Both the position numbers and the translations under genes were made by a program. Source: Chamaelirium japonicum (taxonomy: Eukaryota; Streptophyta; Magnoliopsida; Liliales; Melanthiaceae). Taken from it: a stretch of DNA of 64,000 bases. Shown piece after piece: positions 41,657-56,172 of this stretch (positions are counted from its first letter, which is position 1; every line of letters begins with the position of its first letter). The stretch lies in assembly GCA_947650365.1 (NCBI GenBank), contig CANTAL010000138.1:558001-622000 (forward strand). Reading direction: 5' to 3'. The notes beneath the pieces are model-generated. The model did no database searches, was not told the origin of the DNA, and saw only the letters and a list, made by a program, of their open reading frames with translations.

Positions 41657-42535
41657 AGTAAGAATGGATCGTAGAATGAAATAGAATGGATCGTATGAAT
41701 GAATTTGAATGGATCGTGCGAATGAATTAGAATGGATCGTACGAATGAATTTGAATGGATACATTCGTGCGAATAAATTAGAATGGATCATACGAAGGAA
41801 TTAGACTGGATCGTATGAATGAATTAGAATAGATCGTACGAATGAATTAGAATGGATACATTCGTGCGAATGAATTAGAATGGATCATACGAATGAATTA
41901 GAGTTGATACATTCGTGTGAATGAATTAAAATGGATAATACGAAGGAGTAAGAATGGATCGTAGAATTAGAATGGATCGTATGAATGAATTAGAATGGAT
42001 ACATACGAATGAATTAGAATGGATCGTATGAATGAATTAGAATGGATCGTGCGAATGAATTAGAATGAATCGTACGAATGAATTAGAATGGATCGTACGA
42101 ATGAATTAGAATGGATCGTATGAATGAATTAGAATGGATCGTACGAATGAATTAGAATAGATCGTACAAATGAATTAGAATGGATCATACGAAGGAATTA
42201 GAATGGATCGTACGAAGGAATTAGAATGGATAGTACGAATGAAGTAGAATGGATCGTGCGAATGAATTAGAATGGATCGTACGAATGAGTAAGAATGGAT
42301 CGTACGAATGAATTAGAATGGATCGTACGAATGAATTAGAATGGATACATTCGTGCGAATGAATTAGAATGGATCATATGAATGAATTAGAATGGATCGT
42401 TTGAGTGAATGTGAATGGATCGTGCGAATGAATTAGAATGGATCGTACGAATGAATTAGAATGGATCGTACGAATGAATTAGAATGGATCGTGCGAATGA
42501 ATTAGAATGGATCGTACGAATGAAATAGAATGGAT
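41424..42535 (+). repeat. F domain 53
   Basis: It contains GAGTTGATACATTCGTGTG near 41,901 and GGATAATACG, variants shared with 358-410 at the start of the window. It ends at GGATTCGCACG. Confidence 0.91.
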
Positions 42536-43766
42536 TCGCACGAATGTATCCATTCTAATTCATTCGTACGATCCATTCTAATTCATTCGTACAATCCATT
42601 CTAATTCATTCGCACGATCCATTCGCATTCACTCAAACGATCCATTCTAATTCATTCTTATGATCCATTCTAATTCATTCGCACGAATGTATCCATTCTA
42701 ATTCATTCGTACGATCCATTCTAATTCATTCGTACGATCCATTCTTACTCATTCGTACGATCCATTCTAATTCATTCGTTCGATCTATTCTAATTCATTC
42801 GTACGATCCATTCTAATTCATTCGCACGATCCATTCTAATTCATGCATACGATCCAATCTAATTCATTCATACGATCCAATCTAATTCATTCGCACGAAT
42901 GTATCCATTCTAATTCATTCGTACATGTATGAATGAATTAGAATGGATCGTACGAATGAATTAGAGTTGATACATTCGTGCGAATGAATTAGAATGGATC
43001 GTACGAATGAATTAGATTGGATCGTATGAATGAATTATAATGGATCAAGTGAATGAATTAGAATAGATCATACGAATGAATTAGAATGGATCGTACGAAT
43101 GAATTAGAATGGATACATTTGTGCGAATCCATTCTATTTCATTCGTACGATCCATTCTAATTCATTCGCACGATCCATTCTAATTCGTTCATACGATCCA
43201 TTCTAATTCTTTCGCACGATCCATTCTAATTCATTCATACGATCCATTCTAATTCATTCGCACGAATGTATCAATGGATCGTACGAATGAATTAGAATGG
43301 ATTGAATTAGAATGAATCGTACGAATGAATTAGAATGGATCGTGCGAATGAATTAGAATGGATTGTACGAATGAATTAGAATGGATCGTACGAATGAATT
43401 AGAATGGATCGTGCGAATGAATTTTAATGGATCGTATGAATGAATTAGATAGGATACATTCGAATTCATTCGTACGATCCATTCTAATTCATTCGCACAA
43501 TCTATTCTAATTCATTCGTACGATCGATTCTAATTAGAATGGATACATTCGTGCGAATGAATTAGAATGGATCGTATGAATGAATTAGAATCGATCGTAC
43601 GAATAAATTAGAATGGATCATGCGAATGAATTAGAATGGATCGTGCGAATAAATTAGAATGGATCGTATGAATGAATTAGAATGGATCGTATGAATGAAA
43701 TAGAATGGATCGTACGAATGAATTAGAATGGATCGTGCGAATGAATTAGAATGGATCGTACGAATG
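42260..43766. repeat. 1.5-kb duplicated block, copy 2
   Basis: Its domains are F to 42,535, R to 42,925, F to 43,127, R to 43,272, F to 43,461, R to 43,533, then F. A further match of 42,100-42,430 to 43,763-44,093 has an offset of 1,663, so exchange occurred at two different registers. Confidence 0.92.
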
Positions 43767-44165
43767 AATTAGAATGGATTGTATGAATGAATTAGAATGG
43801 ATCGTACGAATGAATTAGAATAGATCGTACAAATGAATTAGAATGGATCGTACGAAGGAATTAGAATGGATCGTACGAAGGAATTAGAATGGATAGTACG
43901 AATGAAGTAGAATGGATCGTGCGAATGAATTAGAATGGATCGTACGAATGAGTAAGATTGGATCGTACGAATGAATTAGAATGGATCGTACGAATGAAAT
44001 AGAATGGATACATTCGTGCGAATGAATTAGAATGGATCATATGAATGAATTAGAATGGATCGTTTGAGTGAATGCGAATGGATCGTGCGAATGAATTAGA
44101 ATGGATTGTACGAATGAATTAGAATGGATCGTACGAATGAATTAGAATGGATACATTCGTGCGAA
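43534..44165 (+). repeat. F domain 59
   Basis: Its last part (GGATAGTACGAATGAAGTAG near 43,891 and TTTGAGTGAATGCG near 44,063) repeats domain 53 at +1,663. It ends at the 19-copy junction. Confidence 0.91.
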
Positions 44166-45994
44166 TCCATTCTATTTCATTCGTACAATCCATTCTAATT
44201 CATTCGCACGATCCATTCTAATTCATTCTTTCGATCCATTCTAATTCATTCGTACGATCCATTCTAATTCATTCATACGATCCATTCTAATTCATTCGCA
44301 CGATCTATTCTAATTCATTCGTACGATCCATTCTAATTCATTCGCACGATCTATTCTAATTCATTCATACGATCCATTCTAATTCATTAATACGATCCAA
44401 TCTAATTCATTCATACGATCCATTCTAATTCATTCGTACGATCCATTCTAATTCATTCGCATGATCCATTCTAATTCATTCGCTCGAATGTATCCATTCT
44501 AATTCATTCGTACGATCCATTCTAATTCATTCGTACGATCCATTCTAATTCCTTCGTATGATCCATTTTAATTTATTCGCACAATCCATTCTAATTCATT
44601 CGTATGATCCATTCTAATTCATTCGTACGATCCATTCTAATTCATTCGCACGATCCATTCTAATTCATTCGTACGATCCATTCTAATTCATTCGTACGAT
44701 CTATTCTAATTCATTCGTACGATCCATTCTAATTCATTTGTATGAATGTATCCACTCTAATTCATTCATACGATCCATTCTAATTCATTCGCACGAATGT
44801 ATCCATTCCAATTCATTCGTACGATCCATTCTAATTCATTCGCACAATCTATTCTAATTCATTCGTACGATCCATTCTAATTCATTCGTACGATCCATTC
44901 TAATTCATTCGTACGATCCATTCTAATTCATTCGTACAATCCATTCTAATTCATTCGCACGATCCATTCGCATTCACTCAAACGATCCATTCTAATTCAT
45001 TCATATGATCCATTCTAATTCATTCGCACGAATGTATCTATTCTAATTCATTCGTACAATCCATTCTATTTCATTCGTACGATCCATTCTTACTCATTCG
45101 TACGATCCATTCGTATCCATTCTAATTCATCCGTACGATCTATTCTAATTCATTCGTACGATCCATTCTAATTCATTAATACGATCCAATCTAATTCATT
45201 CATACGATCCATTCTAATTCATTCGCACGAATGTATCCATTCTAATTCATTCACACGATCCATTCTAATTCATTCATACGATCCATTCTATTTCATTCGT
45301 ACGATCCATTCTGACTCATTCGTACGATCCATTCTAATTCATTCGTACGATCCATTCTAATTCCTTCGTATGATCCATTCTAATTCATTCGTACAGTATG
45401 ATTCATTCTAATTCATTCGTACGATTCATTCTAATTCAATCCATTCTAATTCATTCGTACGATCCATTCTAATTCATTCGTACGATCCATTCTAATTCAT
45501 TCGTACGATTCATTCTAATTCAATCCATTCTAATTCATTCGTACGATCCATTCTTACTCATTCGTACGATCCATTCTAATTCATTCGCACGAATGAATCC
45601 ATTCTAATTCATTCGTATGATCCATTCTAATTCATTTGCTTGAATGTATCCATTCTAATTCATTCGTACGATCCATTCTATCTCATTCGTACAATCCATT
45701 CTATTTCATTCGTACGATCTATTCTAATTCATTCGCACGATCCATTCTAATTCATTCGCATGATCCATTCTAATTCATTCGTACGATCGATTCTAATTCA
45801 TTCATATGATCCATTCTAATTCATTCGCACGAATGTATACATTCTAATTCATTCGTACGATCCATTCTAATTCATTCGCACAATCTATTCTAAATTATTC
45901 GCACAATCCATTCTAATTCATTCATACGATCCATTCTAATTCATTCATATGATCCATTCTAATTCATTCGCACGATCCATTCTTACTCATTCGT
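44166..45994 (-). repeat. R domain 60
   Basis: A CAGTATGATTC variant lies at 45,394. Before that, 44,9-45,2 kb resembles 31-32 kb. It ends in the dyad CATTCGTACGAATG. Confidence 0.91.
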
Positions 45995-47127
45995 ACGAAT
46001 GAATTAGAATGGATCGTATTAATGAATTAGAATGGATCGTGTGAATGAATTAGAATGGATCATATGAATGAGTAAGAATGGATCGTGCGAATGAATTAGA
46101 ATGGATCATATGAATGAATTAGAATGGATCGTATGAATGAATTAGAATGGATCGTGCGAATAAATTAGAATGGATCGTATATATGAATTAGAATAGATTG
46201 TGCGAATGAATTAGAATGGATCGTACGAAGGAATTAGAATGGATACATTCATGCGAATGAATTAGAATGGATCGTATGAATGAATTAGAATCGATCGTAC
46301 GAATGAATTAGAATGGATCATGCGAATGAATTAGAATGGATCGTGCGAATGAATTAGAATGGATCGTACGAATGAAATAGAATGGATTGTACGAATGAGA
46401 TAGAATGGATCGTACGAATAAATTAGAATGGATACATTCATGCGAATGAATTAGAATGGATCATACGAATGAATTAGAATGGATTCATTCGTGCGAATGA
46501 ATTAGAATGGATCGTACGAATGAGTAAGAATGGATCGTACGAATGAATTAGAATGGATTGAATTAGAATGAATCGTACGAATGAATTAGAATGGATCGTA
46601 CGAATGAATTAGATAGGATCGTACGAATGAATTAGAATGGATTGAATTAGAATGAATCGTACGAATGAATTAGAATGAATCATACCGTACGAATGAATTA
46701 GAATGGATCATACGAAGGAATTAGAATGGATCGTACGAATGAATTAGAATGGATCGTACGAATGAATTAGAATGGATCGTACGAAGGAATTAGAATGGAT
46801 CGTACGAAGGAATTAGAACGGATAGTACGAATGAATTAGAATGGATACCTTCGTGCAAATGAATTAGAATGGATCGTACGAATGAGTAAGAATGGATCGT
46901 ACGAATGAAATAGAATGGATCGTATGAATGAATTACAATGGATCGTGCGAATGAATTAGAATGGATCGTACGAATGAATTAGAATAGATTGTGCGAATGA
47001 ATTAGAATGGATCGTACGAATGAATTAGAATGGATCGTACGAATGAATTAGAATGGATCGTATGAATGAATTAGAATGGATCGTGCGAATGAATTAGAAT
47101 GGATCGTACAAATGAAATAGAATGGAT
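45995..47127 (+). repeat. F domain 61
   Basis: It parallels domain 35 (29.9-31.0 kb) over about 1.1 kb, including GAATCATACCGTACG near 46,677 and GATACCTTCGTGC near 46,846. It ends at GGATTCGCACG. Confidence 0.92.
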
Positions 47128-48578
47128 TCGCACGAATGTATCCATTCTAATTCATTCGTACTATCCATTCTAATTCATTCGTACAATCCATTCTAATTCA
47201 TTCGCACGATCCATTCGCATTCACTCAAACGATCCATTCTAATTCATTCATATGATAAATTCTAATTCATTCGCACGAATGTATCCATTCTAATTCATTC
47301 ATACGATCCATTCTAATTCATTTGTACGAATGTATCCACTCTAATTCATTCATACGATCCATTCTAATTCATTCGCACGAATGTATCTATTCCAATTCAT
47401 TCGTACGATCCATTCTAATTCATTCACACAATCTATTCTAATTCATTCGTACGATCAATTCTAATTCATTAGCATGATCCATTCTAATTCATTCGTACGA
47501 TCTATTCTATTTCATTCGTACAATCCATTCTTACTCAATCGTATGATCCATTCTAATCCATTCGCACAATCTATTCTAATTCATTCGTACGATCCATTCT
47601 ATTTCATTCGTATGATCCATTCTAATTCATACGATCCATTCTATTTCATTCATACGATCCATTTTAATTCATTCGCACGTTCCATTCTAATTCATTCATA
47701 CGATCCATTCTAATTCATTCGTACGATCCATTCTAATTTCTTCGTATGATCTATTCTAATTCCTTCGTACGATCCATTCTAATTCCTTCGTACGATCCAT
47801 TCAAATTCATTCGCACGAATCTATCCATTCTAATTCATTCGTACGATCCATTCTAATTCATTCGCACGATCCATTCTAATTCATTAATACGATCTAATCT
47901 AATTCATTTATACGATCTATTCTAATTCATTCGCATGAATATATCCTTTCTAATTCATTCGTACGATCCATTCTAATTCATTCACACAATCTATTCTAAT
48001 TCATTAGTACGATCCATTCTAATTCATTCGTACGATCCATTCTAATTCATTAGCACGATCCAAATTCATTTATCCGTACGATCTATTCTATTTCATTCGT
48101 CCGATCCATTCTTATCGCACGATCCATTCTAATTCATTCGCATGATCCATTCTCTATTCTAATTCCTTCGTACGATCCATTCTAATTCCTTCGTATCCAT
48201 TCTAATTCACTCATACGATCCATTCTAATTCATTCATACGATCCATTCTAATCATTCGCATGAATGTATCCATTCTAATTCATTCGTACGATCCATTCTA
48301 ATTCATTCGCACGATCCATTCTAATTCATTCGCACGATCCATTCTAATTCATTCATACGATCCATTCTAATTCATTCGTATGATCCATTCTAATTCATTC
48401 GCACGATCCATTCTAATTCATTCGCATGAATGTATCTATTCTAATTCATTCGCATGAATGTATCTATTCTAATTCATTCGTATGATCCATTCTAATTCAT
48501 TCACACGATCCATTCTAATTCATTCATACAATCCATTCTATTTCTTTTGCACGAATGTATCCATTCTAATTCATTCGT
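47128..48578 (-). repeat. R domain 62
   Basis: It parallels domain 36, including the inverted 79-codon block at 47,474-47,713 and CAAATTCATTTATCCG near 48,062. It ends in CATTCGTATGAATG, a dyad with one mismatched pair. Confidence 0.92.
47474..47713 (+). repeat. 79-codon marker block, copy 9, inverted (non-coding open frame)
   Basis: The block and 1.3 kb around it (from 46.0 to 48.2 kb) share order and variants with 29.9-32.0 kb, so the inverted module was itself amplified. Confidence 0.85.
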
Positions 48579-50577
48579 ATGAATGAATTAGATTGGATCG
48601 TATTAATGAATTAGAATGGATACATTCGTGCGAATGAATTAGAATGGATTGTATGAATGAATTAGATTGGATCATATAAATGAATTAGAATGGATCTTAC
48701 GTATGAATTAGAATGGATTATATGAATGAAATAGAATGGATCATACGAATGAAATTGAATGGATCGTACGAAGGAATTAGAATGGATCGTATGAATGAAT
48801 TAGAGTGGATACATTCGTGCGAATGAATTCGAATAGATCGTGCGAATGAATTAGAATGGATTGTACGAATGAATTAGAATGGATCGTACGAATGAAATAG
48901 AATGGATCGTACGAATGAATTAGAATGGATACATTCGTGCAAAAGAAATAGAATGGATTGTATGAATGAATTAGAATGGATCGTGTGAATGAATTAGAAT
49001 GGATCAGACGAATGAATTAGAATGGATACATTCGTGCGAATGAATTAGAATGGATCGTGCGAATGAATTAGAATGGATCGTACGAATGAATTAGAATGGA
49101 TCGTATGAATGAATTAGAATGGATCGTGCGAATGAATTAGAATGGATCGTACGAATGAATTAGAATAGATCGTATGAATGAATTAGATTGGATCTTATTA
49201 ATGAATTAGAATGGATCGTACGAATGAATTAGAATAGATCGTACGAATGAAATAGAATGGATACGAATGGATCGTACGAATGAGTAAGAATGGATCGTAC
49301 GAATGAAATAGAATAGATTGTACGAATGAATTAGAACGGATACATTCGTGCGAATGAATTATGATGGATCGTATGAATGAATTAGAATAGATTGTGCGAA
49401 TGAATTAGAATGGATCGTACGAATGAATTAGAATGGATACATTCATGCGAATGAATTACAATGGATCGTATGAATGAATTAGAATGGATCGTATGAGTGA
49501 ATTAGAATGGATACGAAGGAATTAGAATGGATCGTACGAAGGAATTAGAATGGAGAATGGATCGTGCGAATGAATTAGAATGGATCGTGCAATAAGAATG
49601 GATCGGACGAATGAAATAGAATAGATCGTATGGATAAATGAATTTGGATCGTGCTAATGAATTAGAATGGATCGTACGAATGAATTAGAATGGATCGTAC
49701 TAATGAATTAGAATAGATTGTGTGAATGAATTAGAATGGATCGTACGAATGAATTAGAAAGGATATATTCGTGCGAATGAATTAGAATAGATCGTATGAA
49801 TGAATTAGATTGGATCGTATTAATGAATTAGAATGGATCGTGCGAATGAATTAGAATGGATCGTACGAATGAATTAGAATGGATAGATTCGTGTGAATGA
49901 ATTTGAATGGATCATACGAAGGAATTAGAATGGATCGTACGAAGGAATTGGAATGGATCATACGAAGAAATTAGAATGGATCGTACGAATGAATTAGAAT
50001 GGATCGTATGAATGAATTAGAATGGATCGTGCGAATGAATTAAAATGGATCGTATGAATGAAATAGAATGGATCGTATGAATTAGAATGGATCATACGAA
50101 TGAAATAGAATGGATCGTACGAATGAATTAGAATAGATTGTGCGAATGGATTAGAATGGATCATACGATTGAGTAAGAATGGATTGTACGAATGAAATAG
50201 AATAGATCGTACGAATGAATTAGAATGGATCATGCTAATGAATTAGAATTGATCGTACGAATGAATTAGAATAGATTGTGCGAATGAATTAGAATGGATC
50301 GTACGAATGAATTGGAATGGATACATTCATGCGAATGAATTAGAATGGATCGTATGAATGAATTAGAGTGGATACATTCGTACAAATGAATTAGAATGGA
50401 TCGTACGAATGAATTAGAATGGATACATTCGTGCGAATGAATTAGAATGGATCATATGAATGAATTAGAATGGATCGTTTGAGTGAATGCGAATGGATCG
50501 TGCGAATGAATTAGAATGGATTGTACGAATGAATTAGAATGGATCGTACGAATGAATTAGAATGGATACATTCGTGC
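48579..50577 (+). repeat. F domain 63
   Basis: The large module recurs with GGATAAATGAATTTGG near 49,633 and the 79-codon block at 49,994-50,233 (- strand). It ends at the 19-copy junction. Confidence 0.92.
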
Positions 50578-52128
50578 GAATCCATTCTATTTCATTCGTA
50601 CGATCCATTCTAATTCATTCGCACGATCCATTCTAATTCATTCATACGATCCATTCTAATTCATTCGTACGATCCATTCTAATTCATTCGTACGATCCAT
50701 TCTAATTCAATAGCACAATCTATTCTAATTCATTCGTATGATCCATTCTAATTCATTCGCACGATCCATTCTAATTCATTCATATGATCCATTCTATTTC
50801 ATTCGTACGATCCATTCTTACTCATTCGTACGATCCATTCTAATTCATTTGCACGAAGGTATCCATTCTAATTCATTCGTACTATCCATTCTAATTCCTT
50901 CGTACGATCCATTCTAATTCCTTCGTACGATCCATTCTAATTCATTCGTACGATCCATTCTAATTCATTCGTACGATCCATTATAATTCCTTCGTATGAT
51001 CCATTCTAATTCATTCGTACGGTATGATTCATTCTAATTCATTCGTACGATTCATTCTAATTGAATCCATTCTAATTCGTTCGTACGATCCATTCTAATT
51101 CATTCGTACGATCCATTCTAATTCATTCGTACGATTCATTCTAATTCAATCCATTCTAATTCATTCGTACGATCCATTCTTACTCATTCGTACGATCCAT
51201 TCTAATTCATTCGCATGAATGAATCCATTCTAATTCATTCGTATGATCCATTCTAATTCATTCGCATGAATGTATCCATTCTAATTCATTCGTACGATCC
51301 ATTCTATCTCATTCGTACAATCCATTCTATTTCATTCGTACGATCCATTCTAATTCATTCGCACGATCCATTCTAATTCATTCGCATGATCCATTCTAAT
51401 TCATTCGTACGATCGATTCTAATTCATTCATACGATCCATTCTAATTCATTCGCACGAATGTATCCATTCTAATTTATTCGTACGATCCATTCTAATTCA
51501 TTCGCACAATCTATTCTAATTCATTCATACGATCCATTCTAATTTATTCGCACGATCCATTCTAATTCATTCATACGATCCATTCTAATTCATTCATATG
51601 ATCCATTCTAATTCATTCGCACGATCCATTCTTACTCATTTGTACGATCCATTCTAATTCATTCGCACGATCCATTCTAATTCATTAATACGATCCATTC
51701 TAATTCATTCGCACGATCCATTCTAATTCATTCACACTCATACGATCCATTCTAATTCATTCGCACGAATATATTCTAATTCCTTCACACTCATACGATC
51801 CATTCTAATTCATTCACACGAATATATCCTTTCTAATTCATTCGTACGATCCATTCTAATTCATTCGCACAATCTATTCTAATTCATTCGAACGATCCAT
51901 TCTAATTCATTCGTACGATCCATTCTAATTCATTCGTACGATCCATTCTAATTCATTCACACGATCCATTCTAATTCATTCGCACGATCCATTCTAATTC
52001 ATTCGCACGATCCATTCTAATTCATTTATACGATCCAATCTAATTCATTCATACGATCCATTCTAATTCTTTCGCACGAATGTATCCATTCTAATTCATT
52101 CGTACGATCCATTCTAATTCATTCGCAC
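50578..52128 (-). repeat. R domain 64
   Basis: CGGTATGATTC lies near 51,020 and TTCACACTCATACG near 51,730 and 51,786. It ends at the eighth A-rich spacer (52,129-52,152). Confidence 0.92.
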
Positions 52129-52152
52129 GAAAAAACACGATCCACTCACATA
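52129..52152. repeat. A-rich spacer junction, copy 8
   Basis: GAAAAAACACGATCCACTCA is intact. The upstream unit is CATTCGCAC instead of the usual CATTAGCAC. Confidence 0.87.
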
Positions 52153-52249
52153 CGAATAAATTAGAATGAATTAGAATGGATTGTGTGAATGAATTAGAAT
52201 GGATCGTATGAATGAATTAGAATGGATCGTGCGAATGAATTAGAATGGA
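52153..52249 (+). repeat. F domain 65 (97 bp)
   Basis: Four F units follow the spacer and end GGATCGCACGAATG. The usual GAATTCG junction is missing, which suggests a recombinant or deleted cassette. Confidence 0.89.
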
Positions 52250-52427
52250 TCGCACGAATGTATCCATTCTAATTCATTCGTTCGATCCATTCAAATTCAT
52301 TCGTACGATCCATTCTAATTCATTCGCACGATCCATTCTAATTCATGCATACGATCCAATCTAATTCATTCATACGATCCATTCTAATTCATTCGCACGA
52401 ATGTATCCATTCTAATTCATTCGTACA
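52250..52427 (-). repeat. R domain 66
   Basis: CATGCATACGATCC near 52,343 precedes the ACATGT junction at 52,423, as it does near 40,734, 42,842 and 58,320. Confidence 0.9.
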
Positions 52428-53086
52428 TGTATGAATGAATTAGAATGGATCGTACGAATGAATTAGAGTTGATACATTCGTGCGAATGAATTAGAATGGA
52501 TCGTACGAATTAATTAGATTGGATCGTATGAATGAATTATAATGGATCATGCGAATGAATTAGAATAGATCATACGAATGAATTAGAATGGATCGTATGA
52601 ATGAATTAGAATGGATAAATTCGTGCAAAAGAATAAGAATGGATTGTATGAATGAATTAGAATGGATCGTGCGAATGAATTAGAATGGATCGTATGAATG
52701 AATTAGATTGGATCGTATGAATGAATTAGAATGGATCGTGCGAATGAATTAGAATGGATCGTACGAATGAATTAGAATGGATCGTTTGAATGAATTAGAA
52801 TGGATCGTACTTATGAATTAGAATGGGTCATACGAATGAAATAGAATGGATCGTACGAAGGAATTAGAAAGGACCGTACAAACGAATTAGAATGGATCGT
52901 ATGAATGAAATAGAATAGATCGTACGAATGAATTAGAATGGATCATATGAATGAATTAGATTGGATCGTATGAATGAATTAGAATGGATTGTACGAATGA
53001 AATAGAATAGATCGTACGAATGAATTAGAATGGATCGTGCGAATGAATTAGAATGGGTCGTACGAATGAATTAGAATGGATACACG
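52428..53086 (+). repeat. F domain 67
   Basis: GTACTTATGAATTAG lies at about 52,807. The last 300 bases are the reverse complement of 59,341-59,650. Confidence 0.91.
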
Positions 53087-53105
53087 ATCCAGATCCATTC
53101 TAATT
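53083..53105. repeat. F-to-R junction, inverted GGATCTGGATC
   Basis: GGATACACGATCCAGATCC is the exact reverse complement of the junction at 59,335. Both sides match in inverse order for about 500 bp in total. Confidence 0.92.
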
Positions 53106-53988
53106 CATTCGCACAATCTATTCTAATTCATTCGTAGGATCCATTCTAATTCATTACTACGATCCATTCTAATTCATTCATACGATCCATTCTAATTCAT
53201 TTGTACGATCCATTCTAATTCATTCGCACGATCCATTCTAATTCATTCATACGATCCATTCTAATTCATTCGTATGTATCCATTCTAATTCATTCATGCG
53301 ATCCATTCTAATTCTACGATCCATTCTTACTCATTCGTATTATCCATTTTAATTCATTCACACGAATGTATCAACTCTAATTCATTCGTATGATCCATTC
53401 TTATTCATTCGCACGAATGTATCCATTCTAATTCATTCGTACGATCCATTCTAATTCATTCGTACGATCCATTCTAATTCCTTCGTATGATCCATTCTAA
53501 TTCATTCGCACGAATGTATCCATTCTAATTCATTCGTACGATCCATTCTAATTCATTCGTACGATCCATTCTAATTCCTTCGTATGATCCATTCTAATTC
53601 ATTCGCACGAATGTATCCATTCTAATTCATTCGTACGATCCATTCTAATTCATTCGTACGATCCATTCTAAATCCTTCGTATGATCCATTCTAATTCATT
53701 CGTACGATCAATTCTAATTCATACGATCCATTCTAATTCATTCGCACAATCTATTCTAATTCATTCGTACAATCCATTCTAAATCATTCGCACGAATGTA
53801 TCCATTCTAATTCATTCGTACGATCCATTCTAATTCATTTATACGATCTAATCTAATTCATTCATACAATCCATTCTAATTCATTCGTACGATCTATTCT
53901 AATTCATTCGTACGATCTATTCTAATTCATTTGCACGAATATATCCATTCTAATTCATTCGTACGATGCATTCTAATTCATTCGCACG
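53087..53988 (-). repeat. R domain 68
   Basis: It starts with the reverse complement of 59,150-59,340 (CATTCGTAGGATCC, CATTACTACG) and includes a triplicated 97-bp block. It ends CGCACGGAATGG, a unique switch. Confidence 0.91.
53411..53701 (-). repeat. 97-bp higher-order repeat, three copies
   Basis: Copies start at 53,411, 53,508 and 53,605. Each holds one 28-bp and three 23-bp units. Copies 1 and 2 are identical, and copy 3 differs by one base (CTAAATCC at about 53,671). Confidence 0.95.
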
Positions 53989-56172
53989 GAATGGATCGTA
54001 CGAATGAATTAGAATGGATACATTCGTGCGAATGAATTCGAATGGATCGTACGAACGAGTTAGAATGGATAAATTCGTGCGAATGAATTAGAATGGATTG
54101 TATGAATGAATTAGATTGGATCGTATAAATGAATTAGAATGGATCTTACGTATGAATTAGAATGGATACATTCATGGGAATGAATAAGAATGGATCGTAC
54201 GAAGGAATTAGAATGGATCATACGAATGAAATAAAATGGATCATACGAATGAATTTGAATGGATCGTATGAATGAATTAGAGTGGATACATTCGTACAAA
54301 TGAATTAGAATGGATCGTACGAATGAATTAGATTGGATCGTATTAATGAATTAGAATGGATCGTGCGAATGAATTAGAATGGATCTTACGAATGAATTAG
54401 AATGGAAAGTACGAATGAATTAGAATGGATACATTCGTGCAAATGAATTAGAATGGATACATTCATGGGAATGAATTAGACTGGATCGTACAAAGGAATT
54501 AGAATGGATCATACGAATGAAATATAATGGGTCGTACAAAAGAATTAGAATGGATCGTACGCAGGAATTAGAATGGTTTGTACGAAGGAATTAGAATGGA
54601 TCGTACGAATGAATTAGAATGGATACATTCGTGCGAATGAATTAGAATGGATCGTACGAATGAGTAAGAATGGATCATACGAATGAAATAGAATGGATTG
54701 TACGGATGAATTAGAATGGATCGTGCGAATGAATTAGAATGGATCGTACGAATGAGTAAGAATGGATTGTATGAATGAATTAGAATGGATCGTACGAATG
54801 AATTAGAATGGATCGTATGAATGAATTAGATTGGATCGTATTAATGAATTAGAATGGATCATACGAATGAATTAGAATAGATCGTACGAATGAATTAGAA
54901 TGGATACGAATGGATCGTACGATGAGTAAGAATGGATCGTACGAATGAAATAGAATGGATTGTACGAATGAATTAGAATGGATATATTCGTGCGAATGAA
55001 TTAGGATGGATCGTATGAATGAATTAGAATAGATTGTCCGAATGAATTAGAATGGATCGTACGAATGAATTAGAAAGGATACATTCATGCGAATGAATTA
55101 GAATGGATCGTATGAATGAATTAGAATGGATCATATGAGTGAATTAGAATGGATACGAAGGAATTAGAATGGAGAATGGATCGTGCGAATGAATTAGAAT
55201 GGATCGTGCGATAAGAATGGATCGTACGAATGAAATAGAATAGATCGTACGGATAAATGAATTTGGATCGTGCTAATGAATTAGAATGGATCATACGAAT
55301 GAATTAGAATGGATCGTACTAATGAATTAGAATAGATTATGCGAATGAATTAGAATGGATCGTACGAATGAATTAGAAAGGATATATTCGTGCGAATGAA
55401 TTAGAATAGATCGTATGAATGAATTAGATTGGATCGTATTAATGAATTAGAATGGATCATGCGAATGAATTAGAATGGATAGATTCGTGCGAATGAATTT
55501 GAATGGATCGTACGAAGGAATTAGAATGGATCGTACGAAGGAATTAGAATAGATCATACGAAGAAATTAGAATGGATCGTACGAATGAATTAGAATGGAT
55601 CGTATGAATGAATTAGAATGGATCGTGCGAATGAATTAAAATAGATCGTATGAATGAAATAGAATGGATCGTATGAATTAGAATGGATCGTACGAATGAA
55701 ATAGAATGGATCGTACGAATGAATTAGAATAGATTGTGCGAATGGATTAGAATGGATCATACGATTGAGTAAGAATGGATTGTACGAATGAAATAGAATA
55801 GATCGTACGAATGAATTAGAATGGATCATGCTAATGAATTAGAATTGATCGTACGAATGAATTAGAATAGATTGTGCGAATGAATTAGAATGGATCGTAC
55901 GAATGAATTGGAATGGATACATTCGTGCAAATGAATTAGAATGGATCGTATGAATGAATTAGAGTGGATACATTCGTACAAATGAATTAGAATGGATCGT
56001 ACGAATGAATTAGAATGGATACATTCGTGCGAATGAATTAGAATGGATCATATGAATGAATTAGAATGGATCGTTTGAGTGAATGCGAATGGATCGTGCG
56101 AATGAATTAGAATGGATTATACGAATGAAATAGAATGGATCGTACGAATGAATTAGAATGGATACATTCGTG
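53989..56172 (+). repeat. F domain 69
   Basis: The first 600 bases have many unusual subtypes (TTCATGGGAATG, GTACGCAGG, GGTTTGTACG) and a 62-codon satellite frame at 54,111-54,299. From 54.8 kb it follows the large module, with the 79-codon block at 55,590-55,829 (- strand). Confidence 0.92.
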
